Of a stretch of DNA of 64,000 bases, positions 51,763-61,335 are shown one piece after another. Source of the stretch: Nocardia sp. NBC_01329. GTDB lineage: Bacteria > Actinomycetota > Actinomycetes > Mycobacteriales > Mycobacteriaceae. Every line of letters begins with the position of its first letter. Positions within the stretch are counted from its first letter, which is position 1. Below the pieces are notes generated by a model. That model was not told the DNA's origin, did no database searches, and worked only from the letters and a program-made list of their open reading frames with translations. The position numbers and the translations under genes are program-made. The stretch spans positions 1,674,001-1,738,000 of the forward strand of contig NZ_CP108381.1 in NCBI RefSeq assembly GCF_035956715.1, read 5' to 3'.

Positions 51763-52521
51763 ATGCCCGCGCGCTACAGCGTGGAGTTGCGTCAAGTGGT
51801 GAAGGTGTACGGGGAGGGGCCTACCGCGGCCAGGGTCCTCGACGGTGTGAGCTTCGGTTTCCCACGCCGGACCTTCACGGCCGTCATGGGGCCGTCCGGC
51901 TCGGGAAAGAGCACCTTGCTGCAATGCGCGGCGGGGCTGGACCGGCCGAGCTCGGGATCGGTCTCGATCGAGGGAGTCGAGCTGACGGCGCTGGACGAGG
52001 CCGCATTGACACGCCTGCGTCGCGACCGGCTCGGTTTCATCTTCCAGTCCTACAATCTGGTTTCGACCTTGACCGTGGCGCAAAACGTCACGCTTCCCAT
52101 GGAATTCGCCTCCCGGCCGATCCCCGCCGATGCCGTGCGCGACATGCTGGCCCGGCTCGGTCTCGAGCAGTATGCGCAGGCGCGGCCCGCGGCGCTGTCG
52201 GGTGGTCAGCAGCAGCGGGTGGCGATCGCCCGCGCGCTGCTCGGTACACCCGCCGTGATCTTCGCCGACGAGCCGACCGGCGCCCTGGACAGCCGCGCCG
52301 CCGCGGACGTGCTCGGCCTGTTACGGGACGCGGTCGACCGTGCGGGACGCACGATCGTGATGGTCACCCACGACCCGGTCGCCGCGGCGGTGGCCGATGC
52401 TGTGGTGTTCTTCGCGGACGGGCGGGTCGTGGAGGTGCTGCCGCAGCCCACCGCGGACGCGGTGGCGGCCCGGATGGCGCGGCTGGCCGGCGGCTTCTCC
52501 CAGCGGGCCGGGGTCCGATGA
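51763..52521 (+). CDS. ABC exporter ATPase (MacB/LolD type)
   Basis: 252 aa from ATG 51763 (GGAGG just upstream); ATG 51724 in frame is the alternative. Walker A GPSGSGKST, Q-loop GFIFQSYNLVSTLTVAQNV (LolD/MacB hallmark), [16 protein letters not shown], Walker B VIFADEPTGALD, H-loop VMVTHD. Works with the FtsX-like permease encoded next, overlapping by 4 nt. Confidence 0.93.
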   Translation: MPARYSVELRQVVKVYGEGPTAARVLDGVSFGFPRRTFTAVMGPSGSGKSTLLQCAAGLDRPSSGSVSIEGVELTALDEAALTRLRRDRLGFIFQSYNLVSTLTVAQNVTLPMEFASRPIPADAVRDMLARLGLEQYAQARPAALSGGQQQRVAIARALLGTPAVIFADEPTGALDSRAAADVLGLLRDAVDRAGRTIVMVTHDPVAAAVADAVVFFADGRVVEVLPQPTADAVAARMARLAGGFSQRAGVR

Positions 52522-53855
52522 CGATGTGGCGTTTCGCCCTGAGTACGGTACGGGCCCGCGCCGCTGCGTATATCGCCTCCGCGTGTGTGATCAGTGCTGG
52601 AACGGCATTGCTGACCGCGTTCGCCGCGCTGGTCGAGACCGGTATCGCCGTGCCGGACGGCGGCGGAGATTCACTCGGCATTCTGGCGGCGATCATGGGT
52701 GGCTGGACCGTCGTCGTCGTGGTGTTCGGAATTGCCTCCACGATCACTCTCGTTGTCCAGCAGCGCAATCGGGAACTGGCACTGATCCGATTGATCGGCG
52801 CGGTGCCGGAGCAGGTGCGCACGATGGTGCTGGTGGAGACGAGCGCGGTCGCGTTGCCCGCGGTGGTACTCGGCCTCGTCCCGGGTATCGGGCTCGGTGC
52901 CTTCCTGCTCGATCGGATGGTCGCGGTCGGCGTGGTCGACGAGCCGGTCCGGCTTGCCGTGAGCGCGGCGACCGTGGCTGCGGGTGCGCTCATCTCCTTA
53001 CTGTCGGCGATGGTGGCGGCGGTGTTCGCGGGCCGGCGCGCGGGTATGGTGGCGCCGGTACTCGCGCTGGCCGACGCGTCGGGTGCGGCGACCGGCGGTG
53101 TCTCTCGGGCGAAATCATTCGCCGGCGTGGCGTTTCTGTTGATCGGCATCGGCTCCGGGGCAGGCACGCTGTTCGCGTCCGACGGACCGCTACTCGCCGC
53201 GGTAGCCGGCCCCGCGTGTATCGCTGTCGCGATCGGCGCGGCGCTGTTGAGTCCACTGATCGTCGGGTCGCTCGGTCGAATCGCGAATCTTGTGCCGAGC
53301 AGCGTCGGCCGCCTTGCCGTGCGTAATCTGTGTGCTCGTGCCTCGGACGCGACTACGGTCGTCGGTGCGCTGACCCTGCTCGTGGGCGTCGCCACCGGCA
53401 CCCTGTACATGCAGAGCACCGAGGACAGCATCGCAGGTCGGGTGCCGGACGCCATCGGACCGCAGTTCGCGGCCGCGAACTATCTGGTCGTAGCGATGAT
53501 CATCGCGTTCAGCTCGATCGCCGTCAGCAATTCGTTGATCGCCGCCACCTGGCAGCGCCGCCGGGAGTTCGGCCTGCTCCAGTCGACTTCGGCGTCGCGG
53601 CCTCAGGTGCTGGGCATGGTGGCGATCGAAAACGCAGTCGCGGCGGCCATCGCGATGGTGCTCGGCACGATCGCGGCGGCGGCCACCATCGTCCCCTACA
53701 GCATCGTCAAGACCGGATCGCCGATACCGGGCGGCCCGTGGTGGATGTACCCCGCGATCGTCGCGGCCGGTTTCGCGGTCGCGCTTACCGCCACCTCGGT
53801 GACCGGTGTCCGTGCCACCCGCATGCGACCGGTCCTCGCCCTGACAACACCGTGA
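52518..53855 (+). CDS. ABC exporter permease (FtsX/MacB type)
   Basis: 445 aa; ATGA overlap. About ten hydrophobic segments in two FtsX repeats: VFGIASTITLVVQQRNRELA, LIRLIGAVPEQVRTMVLVET in the first, and AFSSIAVSNSLIAATWQRRR, FGLLQSTSASRPQVLGMVAI in the second. Actinobacterial members export lipids, peptides or antibiotics. The frame is open upstream to 51432 but antisense-like there. Confidence 0.92.
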   Translation: MTMWRFALSTVRARAAAYIASACVISAGTALLTAFAALVETGIAVPDGGGDSLGILAAIMGGWTVVVVVFGIASTITLVVQQRNRELALIRLIGAVPEQVRTMVLVETSAVALPAVVLGLVPGIGLGAFLLDRMVAVGVVDEPVRLAVSAATVAAGALISLLSAMVAAVFAGRRAGMVAPVLALADASGAATGGVSRAKSFAGVAFLLIGIGSGAGTLFASDGPLLAAVAGPACIAVAIGAALLSPLIVGSLGRIANLVPSSVGRLAVRNLCARASDATTVVGALTLLVGVATGTLYMQSTEDSIAGRVPDAIGPQFAAANYLVVAMIIAFSSIAVSNSLIAATWQRRREFGLLQSTSASRPQVLGMVAIENAVAAAIAMVLGTIAAAATIVPYSIVKTGSPIPGGPWWMYPAIVAAGFAVALTATSVTGVRATRMRPVLALTTP

Positions 53856-53904
53856 GCCCACACGGGAAGACCGGGACACCGCACGATATCGAAAGCAGGT
53901 AGCC

Positions 53905-55191
53905 ATGACCGAGAATTGGGAATTCGACCTCGTCCTCTTCGGCGCAACAGGTTTCGTCGGCACGATCACCGCGCAGTACTTGGTGGACGCCGCGCCTGTT
54001 ACCGCACGTATCGCACTGGCCGGACGTTCAGCGGAGAAACTACGCGCACTTCGCACCGGCCTGGGCCCCGCCGCCGCGAACTGGCAATTGGTAGTGGCCG
54101 ACGCCGCAGATCGGAGTGCACTGGAGGCCCTCGCCGCCCGTACTGCTGTCGTGATCACCACCGTCGGGCCCTATCAGCGCTACGGCCTACCGCTGGTGGC
54201 GGCCTGCGCGCAGAGCGGGACTCATTACGCCGACCTCACCGGAGAATCGATCTTCACCAGAGAGGCGATCGACCGCTACCATGATCGGGCAGTCGCCACG
54301 GGCGCGAAGATCGTGAATTCCTGTGGTTTCGACTCGATTCCCTCGGACCTGAGCGTCCACCAGCTCTATCGGGCGGTTGCCGCGGATCACGCCGGCGAAC
54401 TCGCGGATACGACCCTCGTCGCAACCGTCCACGGCGGTGTCAGCGGCGGCACCATCGATTCGGCCCGGGCCATGTGGGAGGCCATCGCCGCGGACCCGTC
54501 GAAAAAGGCGGTGATATCGGATCCGTATTCGCTGAGCCCGGACACAGCGCGGGATCCGCGTGTCGGTCGCCAGTCCGATCACGCGCTTCAGCGTGCGGCC
54601 GGTATCGCCCCCGGCCTGAAAGGCTGGGTCGGCACTTTCGTCATGGCGCCGCACAATACGAAGATCGTCCGCCGCAGCAACGGTCTGCTCGGTTGGGTCT
54701 ACGGCAAGAACTTCCGCTACCGGGAGGTCATGGACGCGGGAACCTCCGCCGCGGCGCCGCTGATCGCCGCCGCGGCGGCGGGCGGTGTGATCGCCGGGAT
54801 GCGCGCGGTCGCGGTGTTGTCCAAATCCTCGCCGGGGCGCGAACTGCTCGATCGAGTTCTGCCCGAACCGGGCACCGGACCGGATGAAAAGGCACGCGCC
54901 GCAGGATGGTTCCGCATGACCACGCACGCCCACACCTCCTCGGGCGCGCGATACGTGGCGACTTTCGCCGGGCAGGGCGACCCCGGTTATCAGGCGACCG
55001 CGGTGATGCTTGCCGAGAGCGGACTGTGCCTGGCGTTCGACCGCGCCCACCTGCCCGGCACAGTCGGGATAGTCACCCCCGCGACAGCCATGGGCGACGC
55101 CCTCACCGCACGGCTGCGCGGTGCGGGCATGACCATTGAGGTCGCCGGACACTCCGCACCTGAGGCGGTGCGGACGAGGGTGCGACGATGA
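53905..55191 (+). CDS. Saccharopine dehydrogenase-like oxidoreductase (trans-acting enoyl reductase family)
   Basis: 428 aa. N-terminal Rossmann site FGATGFVGTITAQYL, ALAGRSAEKL, TTVGPYQRYGLPLVAACA, GTHYADLTGESIF, NSCGFDSIPSDLSV. The family includes mycobacterial Rv2953, the trans-acting enoyl reductase of phthiocerol/phenolglycolipid synthesis. A membrane-associating segment (AAPLIAAAAAGGVIAGMRAV) follows. No polyketide synthase nearby, so the acyl substrate is open. Follows the ABC exporter by 49 bp and may be cotranscribed. Confidence 0.9.
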   Translation: MTENWEFDLVLFGATGFVGTITAQYLVDAAPVTARIALAGRSAEKLRALRTGLGPAAANWQLVVADAADRSALEALAARTAVVITTVGPYQRYGLPLVAACAQSGTHYADLTGESIFTREAIDRYHDRAVATGAKIVNSCGFDSIPSDLSVHQLYRAVAADHAGELADTTLVATVHGGVSGGTIDSARAMWEAIAADPSKKAVISDPYSLSPDTARDPRVGRQSDHALQRAAGIAPGLKGWVGTFVMAPHNTKIVRRSNGLLGWVYGKNFRYREVMDAGTSAAAPLIAAAAAGGVIAGMRAVAVLSKSSPGRELLDRVLPEPGTGPDEKARAAGWFRMTTHAHTSSGARYVATFAGQGDPGYQATAVMLAESGLCLAFDRAHLPGTVGIVTPATAMGDALTARLRGAGMTIEVAGHSAPEAVRTRVRR

Positions 55192-55246
55192 TCTACCCGG
55201 CCGGCCATGCCGGAACAGATCGGCTCACAACAGATATCCTCCGACG

Positions 55247-55726
55247 GTGACCTTCGCGCGTCCCGACGGTGCGGATCAGTCCGAACTTGTGGTCCGATGC
55301 TCGGAGGATCCCTGCGTGCGGGCTCGATTCAGCGATCGACGTTTCGCCGGCGTCGGCGAGATCTATGCCGGTTACTACGAGATATATGTGGCAGTGGAGC
55401 TGGTCGCCGACGGCTTGCGGGCACGGTTCGACGGCGTCCTGTTCTCGCCCTGGGAGCGTGACGACCTGGTCGACTTCCTCGACGAACTCGTCGCCGACTT
55501 TCGCGGCTGGACCGGTCGACGAACCTGGAAAACCAATAACCTGACCCTCGAGGCCGGGTTCAGCTCCGGCGGACATATCCAGCTGGACTGGACCCTCCTT
55601 CCCGAGCTGCTCTCCCCGTCGTGGCGGGTCACGGTGACTACGTGGATCGAAGCAGGCGAACAGATGTCGGCTCTGGCCACTGACGCCCGGGTCTTTCTGA
55701 CTCCGCCGCAACCGGCCCGACGGTAA
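55247..55726 (+). CDS. DUF6228-type hypothetical protein
   Basis: 159 aa from GTG 55247. Beta-rich with FAGVGEIYAGYYEIYVAVEL, FSPWERDDLVDFLDELVADF, RGWTGRRTWKTNNLTLEAGF and GGHIQLDWTLLPELLSPSWR, the pattern of DUF6228, a small actinobacterial family without known function, often near contact-toxin immunity genes. Poor ribosome site. Convergent with the ligase gene, 29 bp apart. Confidence 0.7.
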   Translation: MTFARPDGADQSELVVRCSEDPCVRARFSDRRFAGVGEIYAGYYEIYVAVELVADGLRARFDGVLFSPWERDDLVDFLDELVADFRGWTGRRTWKTNNLTLEAGFSSGGHIQLDWTLLPELLSPSWRVTVTTWIEAGEQMSALATDARVFLTPPQPARR

Positions 55727-55755
55727 GCCCTGACGCCGCGTGCGGGGCAAGGCTC

Positions 55756-57289
55756 TCAATCGCCCCGCTCGTAGAGTGCGCGAACGGTGTCGATCGTATC
55801 GGCCTCGGCGGGGGATTTGTCGTCGCGGTAGCGGACGACGCGGGCGAACCGGAGCGCCAGGCCGCCCGGGTAGCGGGTCGAACCCTGCACCCCGTCGAAG
55901 GCGATCTCGACGACCTGTTCCGGCCGCAGTCGTACGACATGCCCCTCGGTCGAGCCATCGGCGAGTTCGGTGAAGCGTCCGGTCTGCCAGTCCAGCATGG
56001 CGTCGGTCATCCCTTTGAACGTCTTGCCCAGCATGACGAATCCGCCGGCGGCCGGATCGCGAGCGCCCAGGTGGATGTTGGACAGGGTCCCGGTGCGCCG
56101 GCCGGAACCCCATTCGACGGCGAGAACGACCAGGTCCAAGGTGTGTACGGGTTTGACCTTGAGCCAGCCGGCGCCGCGGCGACCGGCGTCGTACGGTGCC
56201 GAGGGCGATTTCGCCATCACACCTTCGTGTCCGGCGGCCAGTGTGCGGTCCAGGAACTGTTGTGCCGCAGTGGTGTCGGCGGTCACCAGTCGGTCGACCC
56301 GCTGGGCGCCGGGGACGAGCCCGTCGAGTGCGGCGAGCCGGTCCCGGGTGGGCAGGTCCAGGAGGTCTCTGCCGTCCAGATGAAGCAGGTCGAAGAAGAA
56401 CACCGACAGCGGTTCGAGATCGCCGGGATGTTTGCGGCCGAACCGGGCGGCGGTGACTTGGAAACGGTGCGGGCGTCCGTCGGGTCGCAGCGCGATGGCC
56501 TCGGCGTCTGCGATCAGATCGGTAGCGGGTAGGGCGAGGGTGGCCGCGACGACCTCGGGGAGTCGGCCGGTGACATCGTCGAGACTGCGGGTATAGACCG
56601 ATACCGCCGGCCCCGCGCGGTGGATCTGCACCCGCGCGCCGTCCAGTTTGGCTTCGAGCACGGCCGCGCCGCCGAGTCGTTGGAGCGCCTCGGCAATCCC
56701 GGGTGCGGTCTGCGCGAGCATCGGCCCGACCGGCTGCCCCGGGCGCAGCCGGAATTCCGCCAGTGCCGGTCGGCCTTCGGTGAGAGCGACGGCCGCGACG
56801 GTGGGCAGGGCGCCGGCCAGCATCGCCGCCCGCCGCACCTCGGCGGCGGGTATACCGCCGGCTTCGGCGACCGCGTCGGACATCACTCCCGCCAGCGCGC
56901 CCTGACGCAACTCACCGCTGAGCAGGCGGCGCAGAAATATCTGCTCGATATCGGCCGCTGTCGCGAACAGATCGCGCACCAGTTCGGCGCGCGGATCGGG
57001 CCCCTTTCCCGGCGACCGCCCCGATTCGAGTGAACCGCGCGTCGACATCGGCGACCGTGAGCGTCGGCGTCGCAGCAGGCCGCGGCAGCGACCGCAGCGC
57101 CGCCCAGCCCACGCCGATCTGGCGTTGCGGCAGTTCACCGGAAAGCCAGGACGTTGTCACCGCGACCAGTCGGGCGTCGCCGTGTGCTGCGATGCGGCTC
57201 AGCAGCTCGGCGAGGCGATGGGTCTTGGCCAGCCGTGCCGACGCCGATGCGATATCGGCGGATGCGGCGGCGACCTCGGCGAACAGCAC
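55756..57289 (-). pseudogene. ligB: ATP-dependent DNA ligase (LigB) with one-base frameshift
   Basis: The first 95 codons (from GTG 57289: [20 protein letters not shown] to [17 protein letters not shown]) lie in one frame; the rest ([20 protein letters not shown] to the end) in another, in the same family order. The switch is at C57001-57004 (GGGG on the coding strand): removing one G restores about 510 aa. The catalytic lysine is in [15 protein letters not shown] (KxDG), with further motifs EGVMAKSP and GWLKVKP. LigB is a non-essential nick-sealing ligase in mycobacteria. A real mutation, a sequencing error or slippage are all possible. Confidence 0.85.
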
Positions 57290-57324
57290 GTCAACAGCCT
57301 GGCATGCCCTCCGGCTTCGGGCAA

Positions 57325-58491
57325 TCAGGTACCGCTCACCTGTCGGTTTCCGGTCGCCGTTCCCGGCAAGTCTCGGCTGTCCGTGCGGTCGGGTTCTGAG
57401 GGGTGGATCGGACCGGAGATCTGTCCGAGCCGCATTCCGCTGCCGACGCGGCGCAGCGCGATGACTTCCGCGAGGATGGAGATGGCGGTCTCCTCCGGTG
57501 TCGCGGCGCCCAGATCGAGACCGATCGGGGAAGACAGGCGACTCAGCTCGGATTCGGTCACCCCGGCGTCGCGGAGGCGTTCGATTCGGTCGGTGTGTGT
57601 CCGTCGGCTACCCATGGCGCCGACGTAACCCGCGTCGGACCGGAGGGCGATCTCGAGTGCCGGAACATCGAAGCGCGGATCGTGAGTAAGAACGCAGATG
57701 GCGGTGGACGGAGTGATCGCCGCGTTCTTCAAGTAGTCCTGGGGCCACATGACGACCACATCGTCGGCTTCCGGGAAGCGTTCGGGTGTCGCGAAGACCG
57801 GCCGGGCGTCGCAGAGTGTCACCGAGTATCCCAGGAGCTTCGCTGTTCGGACGAGCGCGTGGGCGAAATCGACCGCACCGAACACCAACATGCTCGGCGG
57901 CCGAGCGATCGACGAGATCAGCACCGACAGCGTGTCTCCGGCGCAGTCCCCGGTCCCGCCCAGCTGCACGGTCGTCACTGTCCCGGTTTCGAGGTGCCGG
58001 GTGACTCGGGCGGAGACAGCCGCATCCAGGAGAGGGTCGCCGCAGGTGCCCGCCCACGAGGCGCCCGTCACGACAATCGACCTGCCCAGGTGGGCGCCTT
58101 CGGAGACGACCGTTGCCGTGCCGACCGGCCGGCCCGCCGCGACGCTGTCGGCAATCAGCTCGAGGCCGGGGAGATCCTCGGTGCTCGCGCGCTGGACGAG
58201 GACTTCCATCGAGCCACCACACATCAGTGCGACGGATCCGGCGCCGGCGTCGTCTGCCGAGTACCGGCGGACGGTCGCGTTTCCGGTGTCCATCACCTCG
58301 GTGGCGATATGGAAGACATCGCTCTCGATACAGCCTCCCGAGATACTGCCGACGACGGTCCCGCCCCGCGCGATGGCCATGAGAGTGCCGACTGGCCGGG
58401 GAATCGAGCCCGTCGATCGGATGATCGTGACCAGGGCACAGTCGATTCCGGCTGCCTGCCATCGGGCCACTGTTTTCAGCACCTCGTGCAT
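57325..58491 (-). CDS. XdhC/CoxI-family molybdenum hydroxylase maturation factor
   Basis: 388 aa. N-terminal XdhC domain: [40 protein letters not shown] (conserved Cys), [12 protein letters not shown]-terminal Rossmann domain: [66 protein letters not shown]. Binds and sulfurates the molybdenum cofactor before insertion. The target is very likely the hydroxylase encoded at 63 kb. Divergent from the MarR gene. Confidence 0.92.
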   Translation of the reverse strand: MHEVLKTVARWQAAGIDCALVTIIRSTGSIPRPVGTLMAIARGGTVVGSISGGCIESDVFHIATEVMDTGNATVRRYSADDAGAGSVALMCGGSMEVLVQRASTEDLPGLELIADSVAAGRPVGTATVVSEGAHLGRSIVVTGASWAGTCGDPLLDAAVSARVTRHLETGTVTTVQLGGTGDCAGDTLSVLISSIARPPSMLVFGAVDFAHALVRTAKLLGYSVTLCDARPVFATPERFPEADDVVVMWPQDYLKNAAITPSTAICVLTHDPRFDVPALEIALRSDAGYVGAMGSRRTHTDRIERLRDAGVTESELSRLSSPIGLDLGAATPEETAISILAEVIALRRVGSGMRLGQISGPIHPSEPDRTDSRDLPGTATGNRQVSGT

Positions 58492-58662
58492 CCGGACTAC
58501 CCTCTGCCTAGTCTTGCCGGTCCGGGTCCCGGCCGCACTGCCGCGAACGGTACGTGGTTCGTGGCCGTTGGCCGTTGTTCGGGTCGACTCCGCGACCTTG
58601 CCGCTCCGGCGAGACGATCACCGGAGTCCCGCGCTGGTGGGATGATAGAAAAGATCGTACAG

Positions 58663-58680
58663 TACCTTTGCGCAAAGGTA
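58663..58680. promoter_or_regulatory. 18-bp perfect palindrome, MarR operator
   Basis: TACCTTTGC followed by its exact complement GCAAAGGTA, in the 216-bp gap between divergent xdhC-like and marR genes. TACAGT (58658-58663), a -10 box for the plus strand, overlaps its left end, as expected for a repressor site. Confidence 0.7.
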
Positions 58681-58707
58681 AGCAAGGTCGGCGACGAGAG
58701 ATGGGTT

Positions 58708-59262
58708 GTGGCAGAGGCAGTGACGGAAAACTCGGACGGTGTCGGCGAGATCATCCGGCAATGGGCCCAGTCGCGGCCCGAGCTGGATGTCTCCGCGTTG
58801 GAGATCTTCGGACGGATGCACCGCAGCTTCCTGCTCTATCGCTCCCGGATCAATGGTGTGTTCGAGCAGTTCGGCACCAATGAGGCGGGATTCGATGTGC
58901 TCGCGTGCCTGCGTCGCGCGGAACCGGAGTTCCGGCGCACGGCGGGTGAGCTGGCGAAGCAGACGCTCGTCACGACGGGCGGCCTGACCTTGCGGGTCAA
59001 CCGGCTGGAGGAGGCCGGGCTGGTCCTGCGGGAACGCGACGAGGAGGACGCCCGGGTGGTCTATGTGACGCTGTCCGATGCGGGGCGCGACCTCGTGGAC
59101 CGTGTCGCCGACGCGCACTTCGCCGAACTCGCGCGGATGCTGGTGGGGCTGGACCCCGAGCAGAAGGCTCGACTGGCGGGATTGCTCACGGTGCTCGAGG
59201 GGTCGCTGCGGATGGCCGCGCTCCCGGCGGAGGAGGGGGTCGCGGTCGATCGCACCGCCTGA
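58708..59262 (+). CDS. MarR-family transcriptional regulator of the Mo-hydroxylase island
   Basis: 184 aa from GTG 58708; an ATG at 58639 is in frame but would put the palindrome inside the gene. HTH and wing: FRRTAGELAKQTLVTTGGLT, LRVNRLEEAGLVLRERDEED, ARVVYVTLSDAGRDL. Longer N-terminus (about 40 residues) than standard MarR. Placed between xdhC and the importer, it probably senses the imported substrate. Followed by a strong terminator. Confidence 0.9.
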   Translation: MAEAVTENSDGVGEIIRQWAQSRPELDVSALEIFGRMHRSFLLYRSRINGVFEQFGTNEAGFDVLACLRRAEPEFRRTAGELAKQTLVTTGGLTLRVNRLEEAGLVLRERDEEDARVVYVTLSDAGRDLVDRVADAHFAELARMLVGLDPEQKARLAGLLTVLEGSLRMAALPAEEGVAVDRTA

Positions 59263-59277
59263 CTGCCGGTTCCGATA

Positions 59278-59316
59278 CGCTCCCGGATCTCACGATCTGG
59301 GAGCGTTCGTCGTTTT
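59278..59316 (+). terminator. Intrinsic terminator after marR
   Basis: CGCTCCCGGATC (59278-59289), loop TCAC, GATCTGGGAGCG (59294-59305): 12-bp stem with one GU pair, then TTCGTCGTTTT. It separates the regulator from the importer operon. Confidence 0.8.
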
Positions 59317-59464
59317 CGGGGTGGCTTCGCGAAACGTCTTCAGTGCATTCCGTGAGGGAGGCCACAGGCGCAATCTTGGGTGTGACCTGCATCTCTCCAT
59401 TCGGGGCCGCAGATTCCGGTGGGGTTAACCGGCTGTTAATCATCGAATTCGCGCGCATCGACCG

Positions 59465-59493
59465 TTGACCTCTTAGCGGTAAGGAAGTAGAAA
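59465..59493 (+). promoter_or_regulatory. Promoter of the importer/Mo-hydroxylase operon
   Basis: TTGACC (59465-59470), 17-nt spacer, TAGAAA (59488-59493). Transcription would start near 59500, about 70 nt before the lipoprotein ATG. The stretch 59317-59464 shows no gene. No TPP, SAM or other riboswitch core could be matched with confidence in the leader. Confidence 0.5.
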
Positions 59494-59508
59494 TCTCTTG
59501 CAGCCAAG

Positions 59509-59574
59509 ATGTTCGGCAACCGCGGTGAACCCCAGCCCGGTCGCCACCATCGTCCCGACAGGAGACGTTCATGA
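59509..59574 (+). CDS. uORF (21 aa) overlapping the lipoprotein start
   Basis: ATG 59509, ends with TGA that overlaps the next ATG (ATGA). Peptide starts MFGNRGEPQPGRHH. It begins about 9 nt after the predicted transcript start. The coupling to the downstream start could be regulatory; the arginine-rich composition is equally compatible with chance. Confidence 0.3.
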   Translation: MFGNRGEPQPGRHHRPDRRRS

Positions 59575-60542
59575 CGACAATCCGCCTCGCGGCAGCAGCT
59601 CTGCTGGCCGGTTCCGCATTGGTTCTGAGCTCGTGTAGCAGTTCGGGCGAGCGCACCGCCGCGGCGACCGACGGCACACTCGAGCAGACCGAGGTCTCGG
59701 TGGGCGTTCTTCCGCTGGCCGACTACGCGGCGGTGTACTGGGCGGACGAGAAAGGCTTCTTCGAGAAGGAGGGGCTGACCGTGACGCTCGAGCCGATCCA
59801 GGGTGGGCCCATCGGTATCCAGAAGGTCGCCTCGGGTGAACTCGACTTCAGCATCGCCAACTCGATATCCGCGGCGATCGCGCAGTCCCGCAAGACACCG
59901 ATCACGACCGTCGCGCATACGGCGTCGCTCGGTGACGGCAGCGGAATTCTCTATGTCGAACCGGATTCGCCGATCAAAACCCTCGCCGATATCGACGGCA
60001 AGACCGTCGGTGTGAACACCACCAACAACATCGGCGATGTCACCATCGCCAACCTCGCGGCCGACCAGGGCGCCGATATCGAGCCGCGGTACGTGGAGGT
60101 GCCGTTCCCCGAGATGCTGCCCGGGGTGCAGGCCGGATCGATCGACGTCGGGTACGCCCCAGAGCCGTTCTCCTCGGCCGCGCGCGGCGCCGGTATGCGG
60201 GAGATCGCGGATCTCACGACGGGACCCAACAACGCACTGCCGGCGTCGATCTTCGTCGCGGGTGACGATTTCGTGGACGCGAACCCGGACACCACCGCGG
60301 CGTTCGCCCGCGCGATCTACGCCGCGGGAGCCGATATCTCCGCCCATGAAGCCGACTTCCGCAACTGGCTGCCCGGTGTCGCGAAGGTTCCCGCGGAGGT
60401 GGCCAAGTCGATGTCGCTGCCGATCTTCGTGTCGAGTATGGATCCGGCGAAGATGCAGTCCGTCGCCGATATGCTCAGCGCGCAGGGGCGGGTCCCCGAG
60501 GGCTTCGACGTCACCTCGCATGTCATCACGCTCGAGGACTGA
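59571..60542 (+). CDS. ABC importer substrate-binding lipoprotein (NMT1/SsuA-like)
   Basis: 323 aa; CAGGAG 7 nt upstream. Lipobox LSSC, lipidated Cys22. NMT1-like: VGVLPLADYAAVYWADEKGF, FEKEGLTVTLEPIQGGPIGI, ASGELDFSIANSISAAIAQS, KTLADIDGKTVGVNTTNNIG, VQAGSIDVGYAPEPFSS. Captures a planar or anionic small molecule outside the cell. First gene of an operon running through two permeases, the ATPase and Mo-hydroxylase subunits. Confidence 0.92.
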   Translation: MTTIRLAAAALLAGSALVLSSCSSSGERTAAATDGTLEQTEVSVGVLPLADYAAVYWADEKGFFEKEGLTVTLEPIQGGPIGIQKVASGELDFSIANSISAAIAQSRKTPITTVAHTASLGDGSGILYVEPDSPIKTLADIDGKTVGVNTTNNIGDVTIANLAADQGADIEPRYVEVPFPEMLPGVQAGSIDVGYAPEPFSSAARGAGMREIADLTTGPNNALPASIFVAGDDFVDANPDTTAAFARAIYAAGADISAHEADFRNWLPGVAKVPAEVAKSMSLPIFVSSMDPAKMQSVADMLSAQGRVPEGFDVTSHVITLED

Positions 60543-60543
60543 T

Positions 60544-61335
60544 ATGACTCTCCTCAGTGAGCCGCTCGGCCGGAATCAGCGGATCGCCTACGGAATCGTG
60601 GGCGTGCTCGGGACGGCTGCGCTGACCGAACTGGTCATCCGAACCGGATTGATCTCCACGCCCGGTCTGCCCGTTCCGAGCCGGGTTCTGGCGGAGACCG
60701 GTGCACTGTTCGGCGATCAGGCCTTCTGGCAGGAGGTCGGGTTCACTCTCCGCGAATGGATGCTCGGCCTGCTGATCGCGACCGTCGCCGGGATGGTGCT
60801 CGGTGGCCTGATGGGCGCCTTCGCGAAGGTGTTCCTCGCCTTCGAACTCCCGGTCGAGATCTTCCGGGTGCTGCCGTCGGTCGCACTGGGTCCGGTCCTG
60901 GTGTTGCTGCTGGGGTCGGGGATGCTGCCGCTCTCGATCACGGTGGCTCTCGCGTGTATGTGGCCGATCCTGCTGAACACTCTGTACGGCGTCCGTGCCA
61001 CCGACGCCACTGCTGTGCAGACGGCCCGGACCTTCGGTCTCTCGGGGATCGCGATCCTGCGTCGGATCAAGATTCCCAGCGCACTTCCGTTCGCGTTCAC
61101 CGGGATCCGGATCGCCGCGTCGATCGGACTCATCGTCGCCGTCAGCGCGGAACTGCTGATCGGCAACGGTCAGGGAATCGGTGGTTACATCCTGCTCAAC
61201 AGCGCGAACGCGACCAATCTCGACACCGTGTACGCCGCGACGCTGGTAGCCGGGGTTCTCGGCCTGGCGGTGAGCACTGCCTTCACCGCCCTCGACAACA
61301 AGGTGTTCGCATGGAAGAAGGGGCTGGCCCAGTGA
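60544..61335 (+). CDS. ABC importer permease 1 (SsuC type)
   Basis: 263 aa, starting one base after the lipoprotein stop. Six membrane segments; ELPVEIFRVLPSVALGPVLV, coupling loop TAVQTARTFGLSGIAILRRI, SAELLIGNGQGIGGYILLNS. Probably pairs with the next permease as a heterodimer. Confidence 0.92.
   Translation: MTLLSEPLGRNQRIAYGIVGVLGTAALTELVIRTGLISTPGLPVPSRVLAETGALFGDQAFWQEVGFTLREWMLGLLIATVAGMVLGGLMGAFAKVFLAFELPVEIFRVLPSVALGPVLVLLLGSGMLPLSITVALACMWPILLNTLYGVRATDATAVQTARTFGLSGIAILRRIKIPSALPFAFTGIRIAASIGLIVAVSAELLIGNGQGIGGYILLNSANATNLDTVYAATLVAGVLGLAVSTAFTALDNKVFAWKKGLAQ

Noticed and set aside
51432..53855. 807-codon plus frame fusing sequence antisense to tetR with the FtsX permease
   Set aside because: Only the part from ATG 52518 is protein-like; upstream it is the wrong frame of the ABC ATPase.
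59440..59570. SAM- or TPP-type riboswitch before the importer
   Set aside because: A GGCAACC-like string is present but pairing elements and spacing of SAM-I/SAM-IV do not fit, and the predicted transcript leader is only about 70 nt. A covariance-model search would decide.
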